Source: Gloeobacter violaceus PCC 7421
GTDB taxonomy: Bacteria; Cyanobacteriota; Cyanobacteriia; Gloeobacterales; Gloeobacteraceae
Reading direction: 5' to 3'
Assembly (NCBI RefSeq): GCF_000011385.1
Contig: NC_005125.1
Span: 4,092,001-4,156,000 of the forward strand
Length of the DNA: 64,000 nucleotides
The position numbers and the translations under genes are program-made. Every line of letters begins with the position of its first letter. Positions within the stretch are counted from its first letter, which is position 1. Below the pieces are notes generated by a model that was given only the letters and a program-made list of their open reading frames with translations, was not told the DNA's origin and searched no databases. Of the stretch, positions 14,093-22,140 are shown in pieces.

Positions 14093-14453
14093 TTACTAAG
14101 CTGAGATTAAACTGCGACGGCAGCGGGATGTCGATGCGTTTGCCGCGGGGGTTGGGGTTGGCAAGGCCGGGGGTATTGGAGGTGGTGTTGACGACATTAT
14201 TGCCGGAGTAAACGTCCCCTTCGGGCCGGGATTGTTCATTGGGCGCCTCCGTTCCCGTGGCGGCTCGCCCCTGGCCCCGTTCGATAAACACTACCGTCAG
14301 GCCCGCCTGGGAGGCCAGATTCTGGATGAAGTCCCGGGCGGAGACATTGCTTTGGGCTGAGAGGTTGAAGGTGCTGCTCTGGGCGCAGGCCGGACCGCCT
14401 GTGAGCAAAGCCGCCAGTGCCCCGGTGACCAGAGGTAAGGTGCGGATGTGCAT
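14076..14453 (-). pseudogene. Secretin gene, 5' fragment (signal peptide and N-terminal STN-like domain)
   Basis: The ATG at 14453 begins a 125-residue product. It has a signal peptide (MHIRTLPLVTGALAALLTGG..ACAQ) and an STN/N0-like domain: FNLSAQSNVSARDFIQNLASQAGLTVVFIE, a 45-residue polar insert, and IDIPLPSQFNLSLVNLP, which in secretins is the second strand of the fold. Then the insertion adds MV and a stop. Codons 14453-14085 are host sequence. The remaining secretin is at 264-1313. The truncated protein would probably be degraded or non-functional in the periplasm. The upstream neighbour ends at 14463, nine bases away. Confidence 0.88.
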
Positions 14454-14462
14454 GGGGTGGGG

Positions 14463-15329
14463 TTAATAAAGGGGTGTGATTTGCTCTGGGCTGGGGACGG
14501 GCGGTGGCACAGACGATTCGAGCCGGGCGAGTGCTTCCGGGGGGCTGCCGGTGGTTGCCGCGCCGCTCACCAGACTGAGTTCCACCGCCCGGCCGTCCGC
14601 CTGGCGCACTCGCACGCGATAGCGGCCCGGGCTGGTGTGCGCCGAGACTACGGTGACGGAGCGTGGGCCGCTCTGGCCGGGAGCGAGTTGCACCCGTTCG
14701 CCTTCGACCTCAAGCAGTACCACCCGCTCGTTGCCGCCAATCAGGGCAATTTTTGTCTGGCTGGCCTCCTGGGCAGGGCGCACCGGCGGCGGCAAGGGCG
14801 TAACACGATTCAGGGAGGGAGGCGCGGCAAGGGGCGGCAAAGGGGGCAGTTGACGCACCGGCGGCGGCAGCATCTGGGCAAAACGCGGGGGGGCTGCCGG
14901 GGGCGGCGGCGGGGGCGGCAGGGTCAGGACCGGCCGGGGAGGGCCATCCTGTTCAAGCAGTTGTTCGATACTGGTCTGCACCTCAGCACCTTTGCGGGCG
15001 GCTTCGCTTTGCACGGAGTTTGCGGTGCGCTCGATTTGTCGGTCGAGGGTGTGCCGTTGGCGGACCAGCCACCAGTCTTGAGCAAGGGCGTACCCCCCGC
15101 CCGCCAGGAGCAGCATACCCGCGAGCACGAACAGCACCGGTCTTTGCCACTGCCGGCGGTGCACCGGCTCGATGCCGTCCCACTCCGGGTCCGGTACGAG
15201 CGGTTCGCTCGCCGCAGCGTCGCGCCCACTCAGCAAGGGGGCAATACTCGGCTCCGATGACTCTGGGATAAAACCCGCCTGTGAAGCCGAATCAAACCGT
15301 TTTTTCCACTGTTCGCGCAAAAATGTCAT
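14463..15329 (-). CDS. Bitopic inner-membrane protein with C-terminal PilP/GspC-like beta domain
   Basis: This 288-residue protein has a cytoplasmic N-terminus (about 65 residues), one membrane helix (PVLFVLAGMLLLAGGGYALAQ), a coiled region, a proline-rich linker with runs of Pro, and a C-terminal domain (SQTKIALIGGNERVVLLEVEGERVQLAPGQSGPRSVTVVSAHTSPGRYRVRVRQADGRAVELSL). The layout is that of PilP/GspC-type proteins, which link the inner-membrane assembly to the secretin. It directly precedes the secretin gene (9-base gap), supporting that role. The Pro-rich linker would span the periplasm. Confidence 0.7.
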   Translation of the reverse strand: MTFLREQWKKRFDSASQAGFIPESSEPSIAPLLSGRDAAASEPLVPDPEWDGIEPVHRRQWQRPVLFVLAGMLLLAGGGYALAQDWWLVRQRHTLDRQIERTANSVQSEAARKGAEVQTSIEQLLEQDGPPRPVLTLPPPPPPPAAPPRFAQMLPPPVRQLPPLPPLAAPPSLNRVTPLPPPVRPAQEASQTKIALIGGNERVVLLEVEGERVQLAPGQSGPRSVTVVSAHTSPGRYRVRVRQADGRAVELSLVSGAATTGSPPEALARLESSVPPPVPSPEQITPLY

Positions 15330-15334
15330 GGTGA

Positions 15335-15964
15335 TTAACCTGTCATCTGGTGAGCATCGGGACGGCGGCTACTGGGGCAGGCCCGTCCCGGGGTGCACCG
15401 GTGGCCATGGGGCTCGCAGCAAAGAACGGCTTCTGGATAATTGAGCAAAATGTGGTGCCAGAGCGAGCCGGGTTCCTCCGCCCGATAGCGGCCTGATAAC
15501 GGAAGCGGCTCGACCCCCAGCGACTGCAGGTAGTCGTGGCGGTAGCGGGCGAGGCCCAATCCGAAGGTGCGTCTGGAGCGTTGCAGCCGCTCGATGCAGT
15601 TGCGCACCCTGGCCATATTTTGAGGATCGACATCGGGGTGCACCAGCGTCAGCAGTCGCACCTCCGGCTCACCGGGGATGGCGCTCTGATTACTGATGAG
15701 GGCCAGTTCCTCCGCCCGGATCACGAGCAAGTCGCCGCGTTCGAGCCAGCGGGTGCGCCAGAGACGAAAAATATGCATCAAAAGCGTATCGTCCGCGTAG
15801 CTGCGACCACCCGCCACCCGTGCTCCCACGACCACATCCTGCAGATGGATGGGCGGCCGTTCCGGATGCAATTCGACGTGGGGCGGTTGTTCGCCCTGCA
15901 AGTCGCCCGCGACGATAAACCATCCCTCCGTTGTCCGGATGATCAAGCGCCCCACCTTGGTCAT
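15335..15964 (-). CDS. Hypothetical protein of the secretin cluster
   Basis: The ATG at 15964 gives 209 residues without signal peptide. The N-terminal half is strand-rich (VGRLIIRTTEGWFIVAGDL; VVVGARVAGGRSYADDTLLMHIFRLW), the middle helical with many arginines (NMARVRNCIERLQRSRRTFGLGLARYRHDYL), and the C-terminus cysteine-containing (CCEPHGHRC). I do not recognise it. Position between the Pro-rich protein and the PilP-like protein suggests a cytoplasmic partner in the pilus/secretion machine. Confidence 0.6.
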   Translation of the reverse strand: MTKVGRLIIRTTEGWFIVAGDLQGEQPPHVELHPERPPIHLQDVVVGARVAGGRSYADDTLLMHIFRLWRTRWLERGDLLVIRAEELALISNQSAIPGEPEVRLLTLVHPDVDPQNMARVRNCIERLQRSRRTFGLGLARYRHDYLQSLGVEPLPLSGRYRAEEPGSLWHHILLNYPEAVLCCEPHGHRCTPGRACPSSRRPDAHQMTG

Positions 15965-15968
15965 GGCC

Positions 15969-16763
15969 TTACACCGAAGTTTGGACGTCGTACCAGGCCG
16001 CCTGACGGGCGGCCTCCGCGAGCATGCCCGCAGTCATGCCCGCACTGGTCAGATACGTGCTGACATAAGCCTCGAAGCCGGCGCTTTTGGGATCGAGGTG
16101 GGCGGCTTTTTCTAAGAAGCGATGCAGCCTTGGAAACTGGCGCAGCTTGCCGCGGTGGCGGACGATGGCGTCGAGATCGGTGCCGGCACCCAGGCGCGGC
16201 TCGATGCTCAATGGTTCGCTGGCCGGACGCAAGGGTAAAGCCGGGACTACGGCGGTAGGTGCTGTCGCATCCATGGCGAGCCCGGGTCGGGCAACTGTGA
16301 CGAGTGTATCGGCGCGCACCGCGAGCGGGGCCACCGCAGGATCGACGTTGACCCGCGGCACTTCGATGGTCGCGGGCTGCTCCGCGACCAGCCCACCGGG
16401 CAATACCGTGGGTGTCGAAGTCTCCGGGGGTGCCTGAGCCGCAGAGTGGCGCACCGAGCGCAATTGGGCCAACTCGCCCTTGAGGCGGTCGATAATCGCC
16501 TGCTGCTCCTGGTCGCGGCGGACCATCAACTCGATGATCCGCGCCTCGCTCATCAGCAACTCTTCGCGGCGCACCGCCTGCTCCGGCCCAAAATACTGGC
16601 TTGCCGGATTGGTCTTGAAGATGCCATGCTTTTCGAGCACCTCCAGCCACCGCGCCTGGGCGGGATTGAGATCTTTAAATCGCGAGGCAGTCGCAGCGGG
16701 CGGCGGCGTCTGAATGCTCGCCACCTGGGGGGGCTCGGGGGGCAGCGGAAGGATAGGCGCCAT
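15969..16763 (-). CDS. Hypothetical coiled-coil protein, first gene of the leftward secretin cluster
   Basis: The ATG at 16763 (MAPILPL) has AGGAG six bases upstream and is preferred to a longer frame to 16826. The 264-residue product has a Pro-rich start, a helical coiled segment (REELLMSEARIIELMVRRDQEQQAIIDRLKGELAQLRS), a Pro/Ala/Val-rich linker and a helical C-terminal domain (RFLEKAAHLDPKSAGFEAYVSTYLTSAGMTAGMLAEAARQAAWYDVQ). No membrane helix. It begins the operon that ends with the secretin, divergent from the 16954 gene. Confidence 0.6.
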   Translation of the reverse strand: MAPILPLPPEPPQVASIQTPPPAATASRFKDLNPAQARWLEVLEKHGIFKTNPASQYFGPEQAVRREELLMSEARIIELMVRRDQEQQAIIDRLKGELAQLRSVRHSAAQAPPETSTPTVLPGGLVAEQPATIEVPRVNVDPAVAPLAVRADTLVTVARPGLAMDATAPTAVVPALPLRPASEPLSIEPRLGAGTDLDAIVRHRGKLRQFPRLHRFLEKAAHLDPKSAGFEAYVSTYLTSAGMTAGMLAEAARQAAWYDVQTSV

Positions 16764-16953
16764 GTCTACTCCTGAGGAATTTACCCTGTCTGGGATGCGA
16801 TGTCCGGATTGTGACAAATTTCCCACGTGTGGTCAAGGGTTCGGTCAAATTTTTCCGGTATTGATTTTTGTCCAGGTGCCACACACTCCCGGCGGTGGCC
16901 GAGCTTGCCCGCGGCAATATTTTGGTAAGGTGGTGGCAGCGCGACAGCTTGTG
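16764..16953. promoter_or_regulatory. Divergent promoter region of the secretin cluster
   Basis: 190 bases separate the starts of two oppositely transcribed operons with related functions. I see AT-rich parts (AATTTTTCCGGTATTGATTTTTG) but no promoter that I can assign with confidence. Confidence 0.4.
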
Positions 16954-17748
16954 ATGTATCCCTGGGAAAAACCAGTCAGTTCTTCTTCAGAGGCGGACAT
17001 TGGCTCCGTCGAAGATTCGTCCGAGAGCTACCCCTGGCTTAAACCGGCGGCTTCGGCGGAGGCGCTGACCACCTTTGAGGAGGAGGTTGCGGCGGCGCGT
17101 TCCCCGGACGAAGAACGTCTGCTCGAACAGATTGCCGCCAACGTGCCTGTAGCCTTGAGCCGGTCTGCGAGTGTGAGTTACAGCGAGCCGGATAGGCCCA
17201 ACTGGCTGCCCCTGGCCGGGGTGCTCTTCGGTGCCATCCTGGTGGGGGCACTGGCGGTCTGGTGGGTGCGCCCGGGCCCGTCCGAGGAGCCCACGGTGCC
17301 ATCCGGCCCCGCGCCAAAAACGCCCCCGGCGAGCGCTCCGTCCCGGACCGGAGCCGAACAGAAGCCCCCGGTGGCTGTGCTCATCGAACCGTCTGCGACG
17401 CGGCCTCTGGTCGAAAAGACCCTCAAAGACGGCGGTCGGACGAATCCCTTTGGCAGTGCCCTGCCTGAAGCGGCTCCCCCAAGACCGCCCGAGAATTTGC
17501 CGCCTGCCGCGGTGATCCGCACCCCGCCCCCGCTGCCTCCGGCCCCGCCGGTGCTGAATTTGGTGAGCCTCGCTGTCTCGACAAGCAGCCGGGCGGCCCT
17601 CATACAGGTCACTGGCGAAGGGAGCGAGCCCAGTTACCACGAGGTGACCGTGGGCGATACGGTGGCGGGTTGGCGGGTTGTCGAGATTACGCGGGAGCGG
17701 GTGCGACTCACCCAGGGCAGCAAAAAGCAGACCCTGCTTGCCCAATGA
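16954..17748 (+). CDS. PilP/GspC-like bitopic membrane protein
   Basis: The start is ATG 16954 (or GTG 16951 just before it). The 264-residue product has an acidic cytoplasmic part with two YPW-KP motifs, one membrane helix (WLPLAGVLFGAILVGALAVWWV), a proline-rich linker, RTNPFGSALP (a PilP-type NPF motif) and a C-terminal beta domain (LVSLAVSTSSRAALIQVTGEGSEPSYHEVTVGDTVAGWRVVEITRERVRLTQGSKKQTL), very like the PDZ-less GspC/PilP homology region. It is a second protein of the same architecture as the 14463-15329 product, on the other side of the divergent promoter. Its stop overlaps the next ATG (ATGA). Confidence 0.75.
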   Translation: MYPWEKPVSSSSEADIGSVEDSSESYPWLKPAASAEALTTFEEEVAAARSPDEERLLEQIAANVPVALSRSASVSYSEPDRPNWLPLAGVLFGAILVGALAVWWVRPGPSEEPTVPSGPAPKTPPASAPSRTGAEQKPPVAVLIEPSATRPLVEKTLKDGGRTNPFGSALPEAAPPRPPENLPPAAVIRTPPPLPPAPPVLNLVSLAVSTSSRAALIQVTGEGSEPSYHEVTVGDTVAGWRVVEITRERVRLTQGSKKQTLLAQ

Positions 17749-18368
17749 AACGCATCGCGGCCTTTGGGCTTGCGCTGGCGGCCCTGGTGCTCCCGGCAGC
17801 GGCGGCCCCCCTGGCCCAGATTGAGCCGGTGGAGGGCGAGAAAGAAAAAATGATCCGCATCAGTGCCCAGGGGCCACTGCCCTTCGAGGTACTCGAGAAA
17901 TCGGCCTCTTCGTTGGTGCTGTTTTTGCCCCGCGCCGAATTGGGCAATGCCCCGGCACTATTGTCGCTTGCGCCTTTGGCGAATCTGACGCTGGAGCAGA
18001 ACCCTGTGGGGGTGCGGGTCATTTTCGAAAACCTGAAGACGCCGTTTCTGGTGCGCGCGGGCAAAAAACCCGGCATCGTTGAGATCAGTTTTCCCGAGCC
18101 GCCCCCGCCACCCCCGCCGTCGGCCACTACCACACAGAAAGGGCGAACCGGCACACCGGGAGCGCCGGGTCTGCCCGGGTCTGCCGGTACCGCACAACGC
18201 ACCGGCGTGCAGCCCGCAGGCACCCTGCAACCCTCGGATATCGAGCAGGGTCAGCTCACCGACACTTCCCAGGTGGGCAAAGCCTCCGAAATCGCCGAGG
18301 AGGAACCGGACCCCCCGCGGCCAGGGATCGCCCCGATGCCCCCACGACCCAACCCACCGCGACCCTGA
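17745..18368 (+). CDS. Secreted AMIN-like domain protein
   Basis: ATG 17745 overlaps the previous stop by four bases, so the pair is coupled. The 207-residue protein has a signal peptide (MKRIAAFGLALAALVLPAAAAP), an AMIN-like beta domain (KMIRISAQGPLPFEVLEKSASSLVLFLPRAEL... LTLEQNPVGVRVIFENLKTPFLVRAGKKPGIVEISF) and a proline-rich disordered tail. AMIN domains occur at the N-terminus of PilQ secretins and amidases, where they bind peptidoglycan. A separate AMIN protein beside a short secretin suggests the normal PilQ domains are divided between two genes here. Confidence 0.65.
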   Translation: MKRIAAFGLALAALVLPAAAAPLAQIEPVEGEKEKMIRISAQGPLPFEVLEKSASSLVLFLPRAELGNAPALLSLAPLANLTLEQNPVGVRVIFENLKTPFLVRAGKKPGIVEISFPEPPPPPPPSATTTQKGRTGTPGAPGLPGSAGTAQRTGVQPAGTLQPSDIEQGQLTDTSQVGKASEIAEEEPDPPRPGIAPMPPRPNPPRP

Positions 18369-18409
18369 ACTCGCGCTTGCATAATGAAACTAGCATTGGA
18401 AGATTTGCC

Positions 18410-18772
18410 GTGCAGATCGTTCGGGCTTTGCACACAGCGCTCCTGGTCAGCGACCTGGAGCGCGCCGAATATTTCTACGGAAGCGTTCTGGGTCTTGCCA
18501 AAGTCGAGCGCCCATCGCACTTTGCCGGAGCCTGGTACCAGGTGGCCGACTACCAGATTCACCTGATTACCGCCACGCAGCGTGTGGACGACCGCGTCGA
18601 CCACGAGCGCTGGGGGCGCAACCGCCACATTGCCTTTGCGGTTGCCGATGTGCAAGCTGCCAAAGACCAACTGCTGCGACACGGCTACGCACTCCAGATG
18701 AGTGCTTCGGGCCGGACGGCACTGTTTACCGAAGATCCCGACGGCAATCTCGTCGAATTGAGTGAGATGTGA
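18410..18772 (+). CDS. VOC-family (glyoxalase/dioxygenase fold) protein
   Basis: The GTG at 18410 (VQIVRALHTALLVSDLERAEYFYGSVLGL) has GGAAG upstream and matches the family start better than a TTG at 18377. The 120-residue product has two beta-alpha-beta-beta-beta modules with metal-ligand-like positions: LHTALLVSDL, HLITATQ, HIAFAVADV and EDPDGNLVELSE. Single-domain members dimerise and act as lyases, dioxygenases or resistance proteins. The substrate cannot be predicted. It faces the ribosomal cluster tail to tail. Confidence 0.85.
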   Translation: MQIVRALHTALLVSDLERAEYFYGSVLGLAKVERPSHFAGAWYQVADYQIHLITATQRVDDRVDHERWGRNRHIAFAVADVQAAKDQLLRHGYALQMSASGRTALFTEDPDGNLVELSEM

Positions 18773-18782
18773 ACTTAAAATG

Positions 18783-18811
18783 ATCCCCGTCACTGGGGAG
18801 GCAACGGGGAT
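18783..18811. terminator. Hairpin between converging VOC gene and rplO
   Basis: ATCCCCGT (18783-18790) pairs with ACGGGGAT (18804-18811) around a 13-base loop. It may end transcription from one or both sides; no clear T-run is visible. Confidence 0.5.
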
Positions 18812-18838
18812 TCGCCTTCGGATCGCAAAGCGAAGCAG

Positions 18839-19294
18839 TTACGCTTCGACCGTGCAGGTACCCCCGGCCGCTTCGATCTTTTCTCTGGCCGAGGCCGTGA
18901 AGTAAGCGGCCGTGATCTGGAGCGCCACGTGCGCTTCGCCGTCGCCCAGTACCCGCAAGGGGCCGCTGGTAGCCGTCAAAATGCCGGCATCGAGCAGCGT
19001 TTCGATGTTCACTTCACTATCGGCGGGCAGATCGCGCAGTTGCTTGAGATTGACGATCGTGTAGGAACTGGGATTGACCAACTCGAAGCCCTTGAGCTTG
19101 GGCAAGCGCATGTAGAGCGGGATCTGGCCGCCCTCGAAGCCGGGGCGCACACCGCCCCCGGAGCGGCACTTCTGACCGCGCATGCCCCGGCCGCTGGTCT
19201 TGCCCTGACCGGCGGAATGGCCCCGGCCGACGCGCAGCTTGCGGTGGCGCGAGCCGGACTGGGGAACGGCGTCCTCAAGACGGAGGCTTTTCAT
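18839..19294 (-). CDS. rplO: 50S ribosomal protein L15
   Basis: This 151-residue protein shows the L15 signature, with the basic glycine-rich N-terminus (RLEDAVPQSGSRHRKLRVGRGHSAGQGKTSGRGMRGQ) and GFEGGQIPLYMRLPKLKGF. L15 binds 23S rRNA late in 50S assembly. It is the last gene of this cluster; secY, adk and the rest of the usual alpha-operon genes do not follow here. Start ATG 19294 lies three bases after the rpsE stop. Confidence 0.97.
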   Translation of the reverse strand: MKSLRLEDAVPQSGSRHRKLRVGRGHSAGQGKTSGRGMRGQKCRSGGGVRPGFEGGQIPLYMRLPKLKGFELVNPSSYTIVNLKQLRDLPADSEVNIETLLDAGILTATSGPLRVLGDGEAHVALQITAAYFTASAREKIEAAGGTCTVEA

Positions 19295-19297
19295 CGC

Positions 19298-19969
19298 TTA
19301 TCGACTCCACAGATTCGAGACGGGCACGCCGCGCTCGCCGGCGACTTCTGAGAGGGTACGCAGGCGCGACAGGGCGTCGGCAGCGGCCCGGGCATTGTTG
19401 AGGGGCGACTTGGAGCCCAGGGATTTGGCCAGGACGTTTTTGATCCCGGCCAATTCCAGTACCGTGCGCACCGCACCGCCCGCGATGACGCCAGTACCGC
19501 CCGAGGCCGGTTTGAGAAAGACGTTGGCCGCCCCTGAGCTGCCGCTCATGGGGTGGGGAATCGAGTTGATCTTGTTGAGGGGAACCCGGATGAGCGCCTT
19601 GCGCGCATCGGAGACGCCCTTCTTGACCGCGCCGATGACGTCGTTGGCTTTGCCCACGCCGACGCCGACCCGGCCGTTGCCGTCGCCCACAACGATCACC
19701 GCTCTGAAGCTGAGTTTTTTGCCGCCCTTGACGACCTTGGTGACGCGGCGAATCTGGACGACGCGCTCTTGAAATTCGGTTTCAGCCTGGGCCCGCTCGG
19801 CTTTGTCGCCGCCGCCGCGACCGGCACCGCGGCCCCGGCCGCGGCGCCGTTCACCCCCGGACTCGCGATCGGGATCTTCGGGTGCTTGCTCGGGGCCGGG
19901 ACCGCCGGGACCGCCGGGACCGCCGGGTCCACGGCCGCGACCTCTGCCTCTTTGTTGCTGTGGGGGCAT
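19298..19969 (-). CDS. rpsE: 30S ribosomal protein S5 with a long Gly/Arg-rich N-terminal extension
   Basis: The start is placed at ATG 19969; a longer upstream frame covers rplR and is rejected. The 223-residue product has the S5 double-stranded RNA-binding and C-terminal domains ([46 protein letters not shown], then [20 protein letters not shown]). S5 helps decoding accuracy and mRNA entry. The first 60 residues are RG- and PG-repeats ([14 protein letters not shown]... [15 protein letters not shown]), absent in ordinary bacterial S5 of about 165-175 residues. This could add RNA contacts. Confidence 0.95.
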   Translation of the reverse strand: MPPQQQRGRGRGRGPGGPGGPGGPGPEQAPEDPDRESGGERRRGRGRGAGRGGGDKAERAQAETEFQERVVQIRRVTKVVKGGKKLSFRAVIVVGDGNGRVGVGVGKANDVIGAVKKGVSDARKALIRVPLNKINSIPHPMSGSSGAANVFLKPASGGTGVIAGGAVRTVLELAGIKNVLAKSLGSKSPLNNARAAADALSRLRTLSEVAGERGVPVSNLWSR

Positions 19970-19988
19970 AACTGCTCTCCTTAAGTAC

Positions 19989-20351
19989 TTAAAAATCGAG
20001 TCCGGCTTCGCGGGCTGCATCGGCCACCGCTTTGACCCGGCCGTGGTACAACTTGCCGCCCCGGTCGAAGACCACGGCGGTGATCCCTTTTTCTTTGGCG
20101 CGCTCGGCCACCAGCCGGCCGACCGCCGTGGCCGCCTCACAGGTGGCGGTGCCCTCCTCGCCGGAGCGCAAAGGCGCTTCCAGGGTCGAAGCCGCCACGA
20201 GCGTCCGCTGGTGAACATCGTCGATCACCTGAGCGTAGATGTGCCGGTTGGAGCGATAAACCGCCAGACGCGGCTGCTCGGGCGTGCCCGCGATCTTGCG
20301 GCGGATGCGCTGGTGGCGGCGGTGGGTGGCTGTTTTGCGATCGACTTTCAT
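19989..20351 (-). CDS. rplR: 50S ribosomal protein L18
   Basis: 120 residues with the L18 pattern ([39 protein letters not shown], ending AREAGLDF). It binds 5S rRNA together with L5. The ATG at 20351 is the clear start. It lies between rplF and rpsE in the standard spc order with short spacing (19 bases to rpsE start). Confidence 0.97.
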   Translation of the reverse strand: MKVDRKTATHRRHQRIRRKIAGTPEQPRLAVYRSNRHIYAQVIDDVHQRTLVAASTLEAPLRSGEEGTATCEAATAVGRLVAERAKEKGITAVVFDRGGKLYHGRVKAVADAAREAGLDF

Positions 20352-20374
20352 GTGCCGTCTCTAGATGCGGTGGA

Positions 20375-20950
20375 CTACTTCTTGCCGGATTTGCCGGCCT
20401 TGAGCAAGATTTTCTCGGCGGTGTAACGGATGCCCTTGCCCTTGTAAGGCTCGGGCGGACGAATGTCGCGGATCTTGGCCGCCAGGTCGCCTACCGCCTG
20501 CTTGTCGAAGCCTTTGATGACAAAGTTGAAGCCCTGCTGGTTACGGGTGCCGGCAATCGCCGACGCCTTCGGGTCGACTTCGATGTCGATGCCTGCCGGC
20601 AACTCGATTTCGATCGGGTGACTGAAACCGGCGTTGATCGTCAGTTTGCGGCCGGTGAGGGCGACGCGGTAACCGACCCCGGCGATTTGCATGGGCTTGG
20701 TGAAGCCGGTGGTCACCCCAGTGACCATGTTGGCCACCAGCGTGCGGCCAAGACCGTGCTGCTCGCGGGCGCGGCGGCTCTCGCCGCGGCGGGTCACCAA
20801 AAGCCTGCCGTCCTCGCGTACCACCTCGACCGAGTCGGGCAGGGTGAGATCGAGGGTACCCTTGGGGCCTTTGACGACGACGCGCCGGCCATCCAGGGTG
20901 ACTTCGACCTTGGGCGGGATTGCGATCGGAAGTTTGCCGATACGGGACAT
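20375..20950 (-). CDS. rplF: 50S ribosomal protein L6
   Basis: 191 residues with two homologous L6 domains: MSRIGKLPIAIPPKVEVTLDGRRVVVKGPKGTL and the C-terminal signature PEPYKGKGIRYTAEKILLKAGKSGKK. L6 lies near the factor-binding site of the 50S subunit. Length is slightly above the usual 177-180. Order rpsH-rplF-rplR is canonical. Confidence 0.97.
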   Translation of the reverse strand: MSRIGKLPIAIPPKVEVTLDGRRVVVKGPKGTLDLTLPDSVEVVREDGRLLVTRRGESRRAREQHGLGRTLVANMVTGVTTGFTKPMQIAGVGYRVALTGRKLTINAGFSHPIEIELPAGIDIEVDPKASAIAGTRNQQGFNFVIKGFDKQAVGDLAAKIRDIRPPEPYKGKGIRYTAEKILLKAGKSGKK

Positions 20951-20959
20951 GGCGCGCTC

Positions 20960-21361
20960 CTAAAAGACGTAGCAGAGGACTTCACCGCCCACACCCGCCC
21001 GCCGGGCGTCGCGGTCGGTCATCACCCCCTGGGAGGTGGAGATGATGGCGATGCCGATGCCGCCCAGCACACGGGGCAACTCCTTGCGGTTGGCGTAGAC
21101 CCTCAGCCCCGGGCGCGAGACGCGCTTGAGGTTGGTGATCAGCGGGCGACGTTGACGACCGGCGTACTTGAGGGTGAGCAGGAGCTGGCGATCTTTGCCT
21201 TCGCCCTGGTCCTGGTATTCGAGTATCAACCCTTCCATCTTCAGCACCTCCGCCACCGAGCGCGTCATGCGCGTCGAAGGCACTGGGACGATATCGTGTT
21301 TGACGATACTCGCGTTGCGGATGCGGGTGAGCATATCGGCAAGGGTGTCATTTACCGCCAT
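20960..21361 (-). CDS. rpsH: 30S ribosomal protein S8
   Basis: 133 residues beginning [32 protein letters not shown] and ending with the S8 signature [28 protein letters not shown]8 binds helix 21 of 16S rRNA and in many bacteria represses the spc operon by binding its mRNA. The order after rpsN is standard. Confidence 0.97.
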   Translation of the reverse strand: MAVNDTLADMLTRIRNASIVKHDIVPVPSTRMTRSVAEVLKMEGLILEYQDQGEGKDRQLLLTLKYAGRQRRPLITNLKRVSRPGLRVYANRKELPRVLGGIGIAIISTSQGVMTDRDARRAGVGGEVLCYVF

Positions 21362-21370
21362 GGTCTTCTC

Positions 21371-21577
21371 CTACCAGCTTGCTTTGACGACGCCGGGCAA
21401 CAGACCCTGGTGGGCCATCTCCCGAAAACAGATGCGGCACAGGCCAAAGTCGCGGATGTAACCGCGGGGGCGCCCGCACCGCCAGCAGCGGTTGTGCAGC
21501 CGGGTGTCGGAGAGCTTGCCCTTTAAGACCAGTTTCTGGCGCTTCTTCTCACGCTCGACCATCGATACTTTTGCCAT
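21371..21577 (-). CDS. rpsN: 30S ribosomal protein S14, short zinc-binding type
   Basis: 68 residues: [29 protein letters not shown] then [35 protein letters not shown]. The CxxC..CxxC pair is the zinc-ribbon of type-Z S14. It sits between rplE and rpsH, the ancestral position. From general knowledge, most cyanobacteria instead carry a 100-residue cysteine-free S14 elsewhere. This is either a retained ancestral form or a replacement. Start ATG 21577, six bases after rplE stop. Confidence 0.95.
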   Translation of the reverse strand: MAKVSMVEREKKRQKLVLKGKLSDTRLHNRCWRCGRPRGYIRDFGLCRICFREMAHQGLLPGVVKASW

Positions 21578-21581
21578 GTTG

Positions 21582-22130
21582 TTATTTCCTGAAGGGCATT
21601 CCGAGGGCGGCGAGCAGGGCGCGGCCCTCCTCGTCGGTTTTGGCCGTGGTGCAGATAGTAATGTCCATACCGCGGATTTTGTCGACCGAGTCGTACTCGA
21701 TCTCAGGGAAAATCAGTTGCTCGCGCAGGCCGAGGGTGTAGTTGCCGCGGCCGTCGAAGGCTTTGGGGCTGACGCCGCGAAAGTCGCGGATGCGCGGCAG
21801 GGCCACCGAGACCAGCCGGTCGAGAAACTCGTACATCCGCCGGGCCCTGAGGGTCACCGTGACGCCCACCGGCACCCCGGCGCGCAGCTTGAAGCCGGCG
21901 ATCGCCTTTTTGGCGCGGGTGACCACGGGCTTCTGACCGGCAATACGGGCCACTTCGGCAATCGACCCATCGAGGGCCTTGGCGTTCTGCGAAGCCTCAC
22001 CGAGGCCGCGGTTGATCACGATTTTGGAGATCTTGGGCACCTGCATGAGGTTGGTGTAGTTGAACTGCTCCTGCAGGCGCGGGACGACCTCCCGGTTGTA
22101 CTTGTCCTTCATGCGAACGGGGGTGGCCAT
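21582..22130 (-). CDS. rplE: 50S ribosomal protein L5
   Basis: 182 residues with L5 motifs ([54 protein letters not shown]; ENDs [25 protein letters not shown]). L5 binds 5S rRNA and forms an inter-subunit bridge. Short gap to rplX, canonical order. Confidence 0.97.
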
Positions 22131-22140
22131 GGTTTACTCT

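Noticed and set aside
20618-21526. Long rightward frame antisense to rplF-rpsH
   Set aside because: 302 codons but the opposite strand encodes well-conserved ribosomal proteins; low-complexity peptide.
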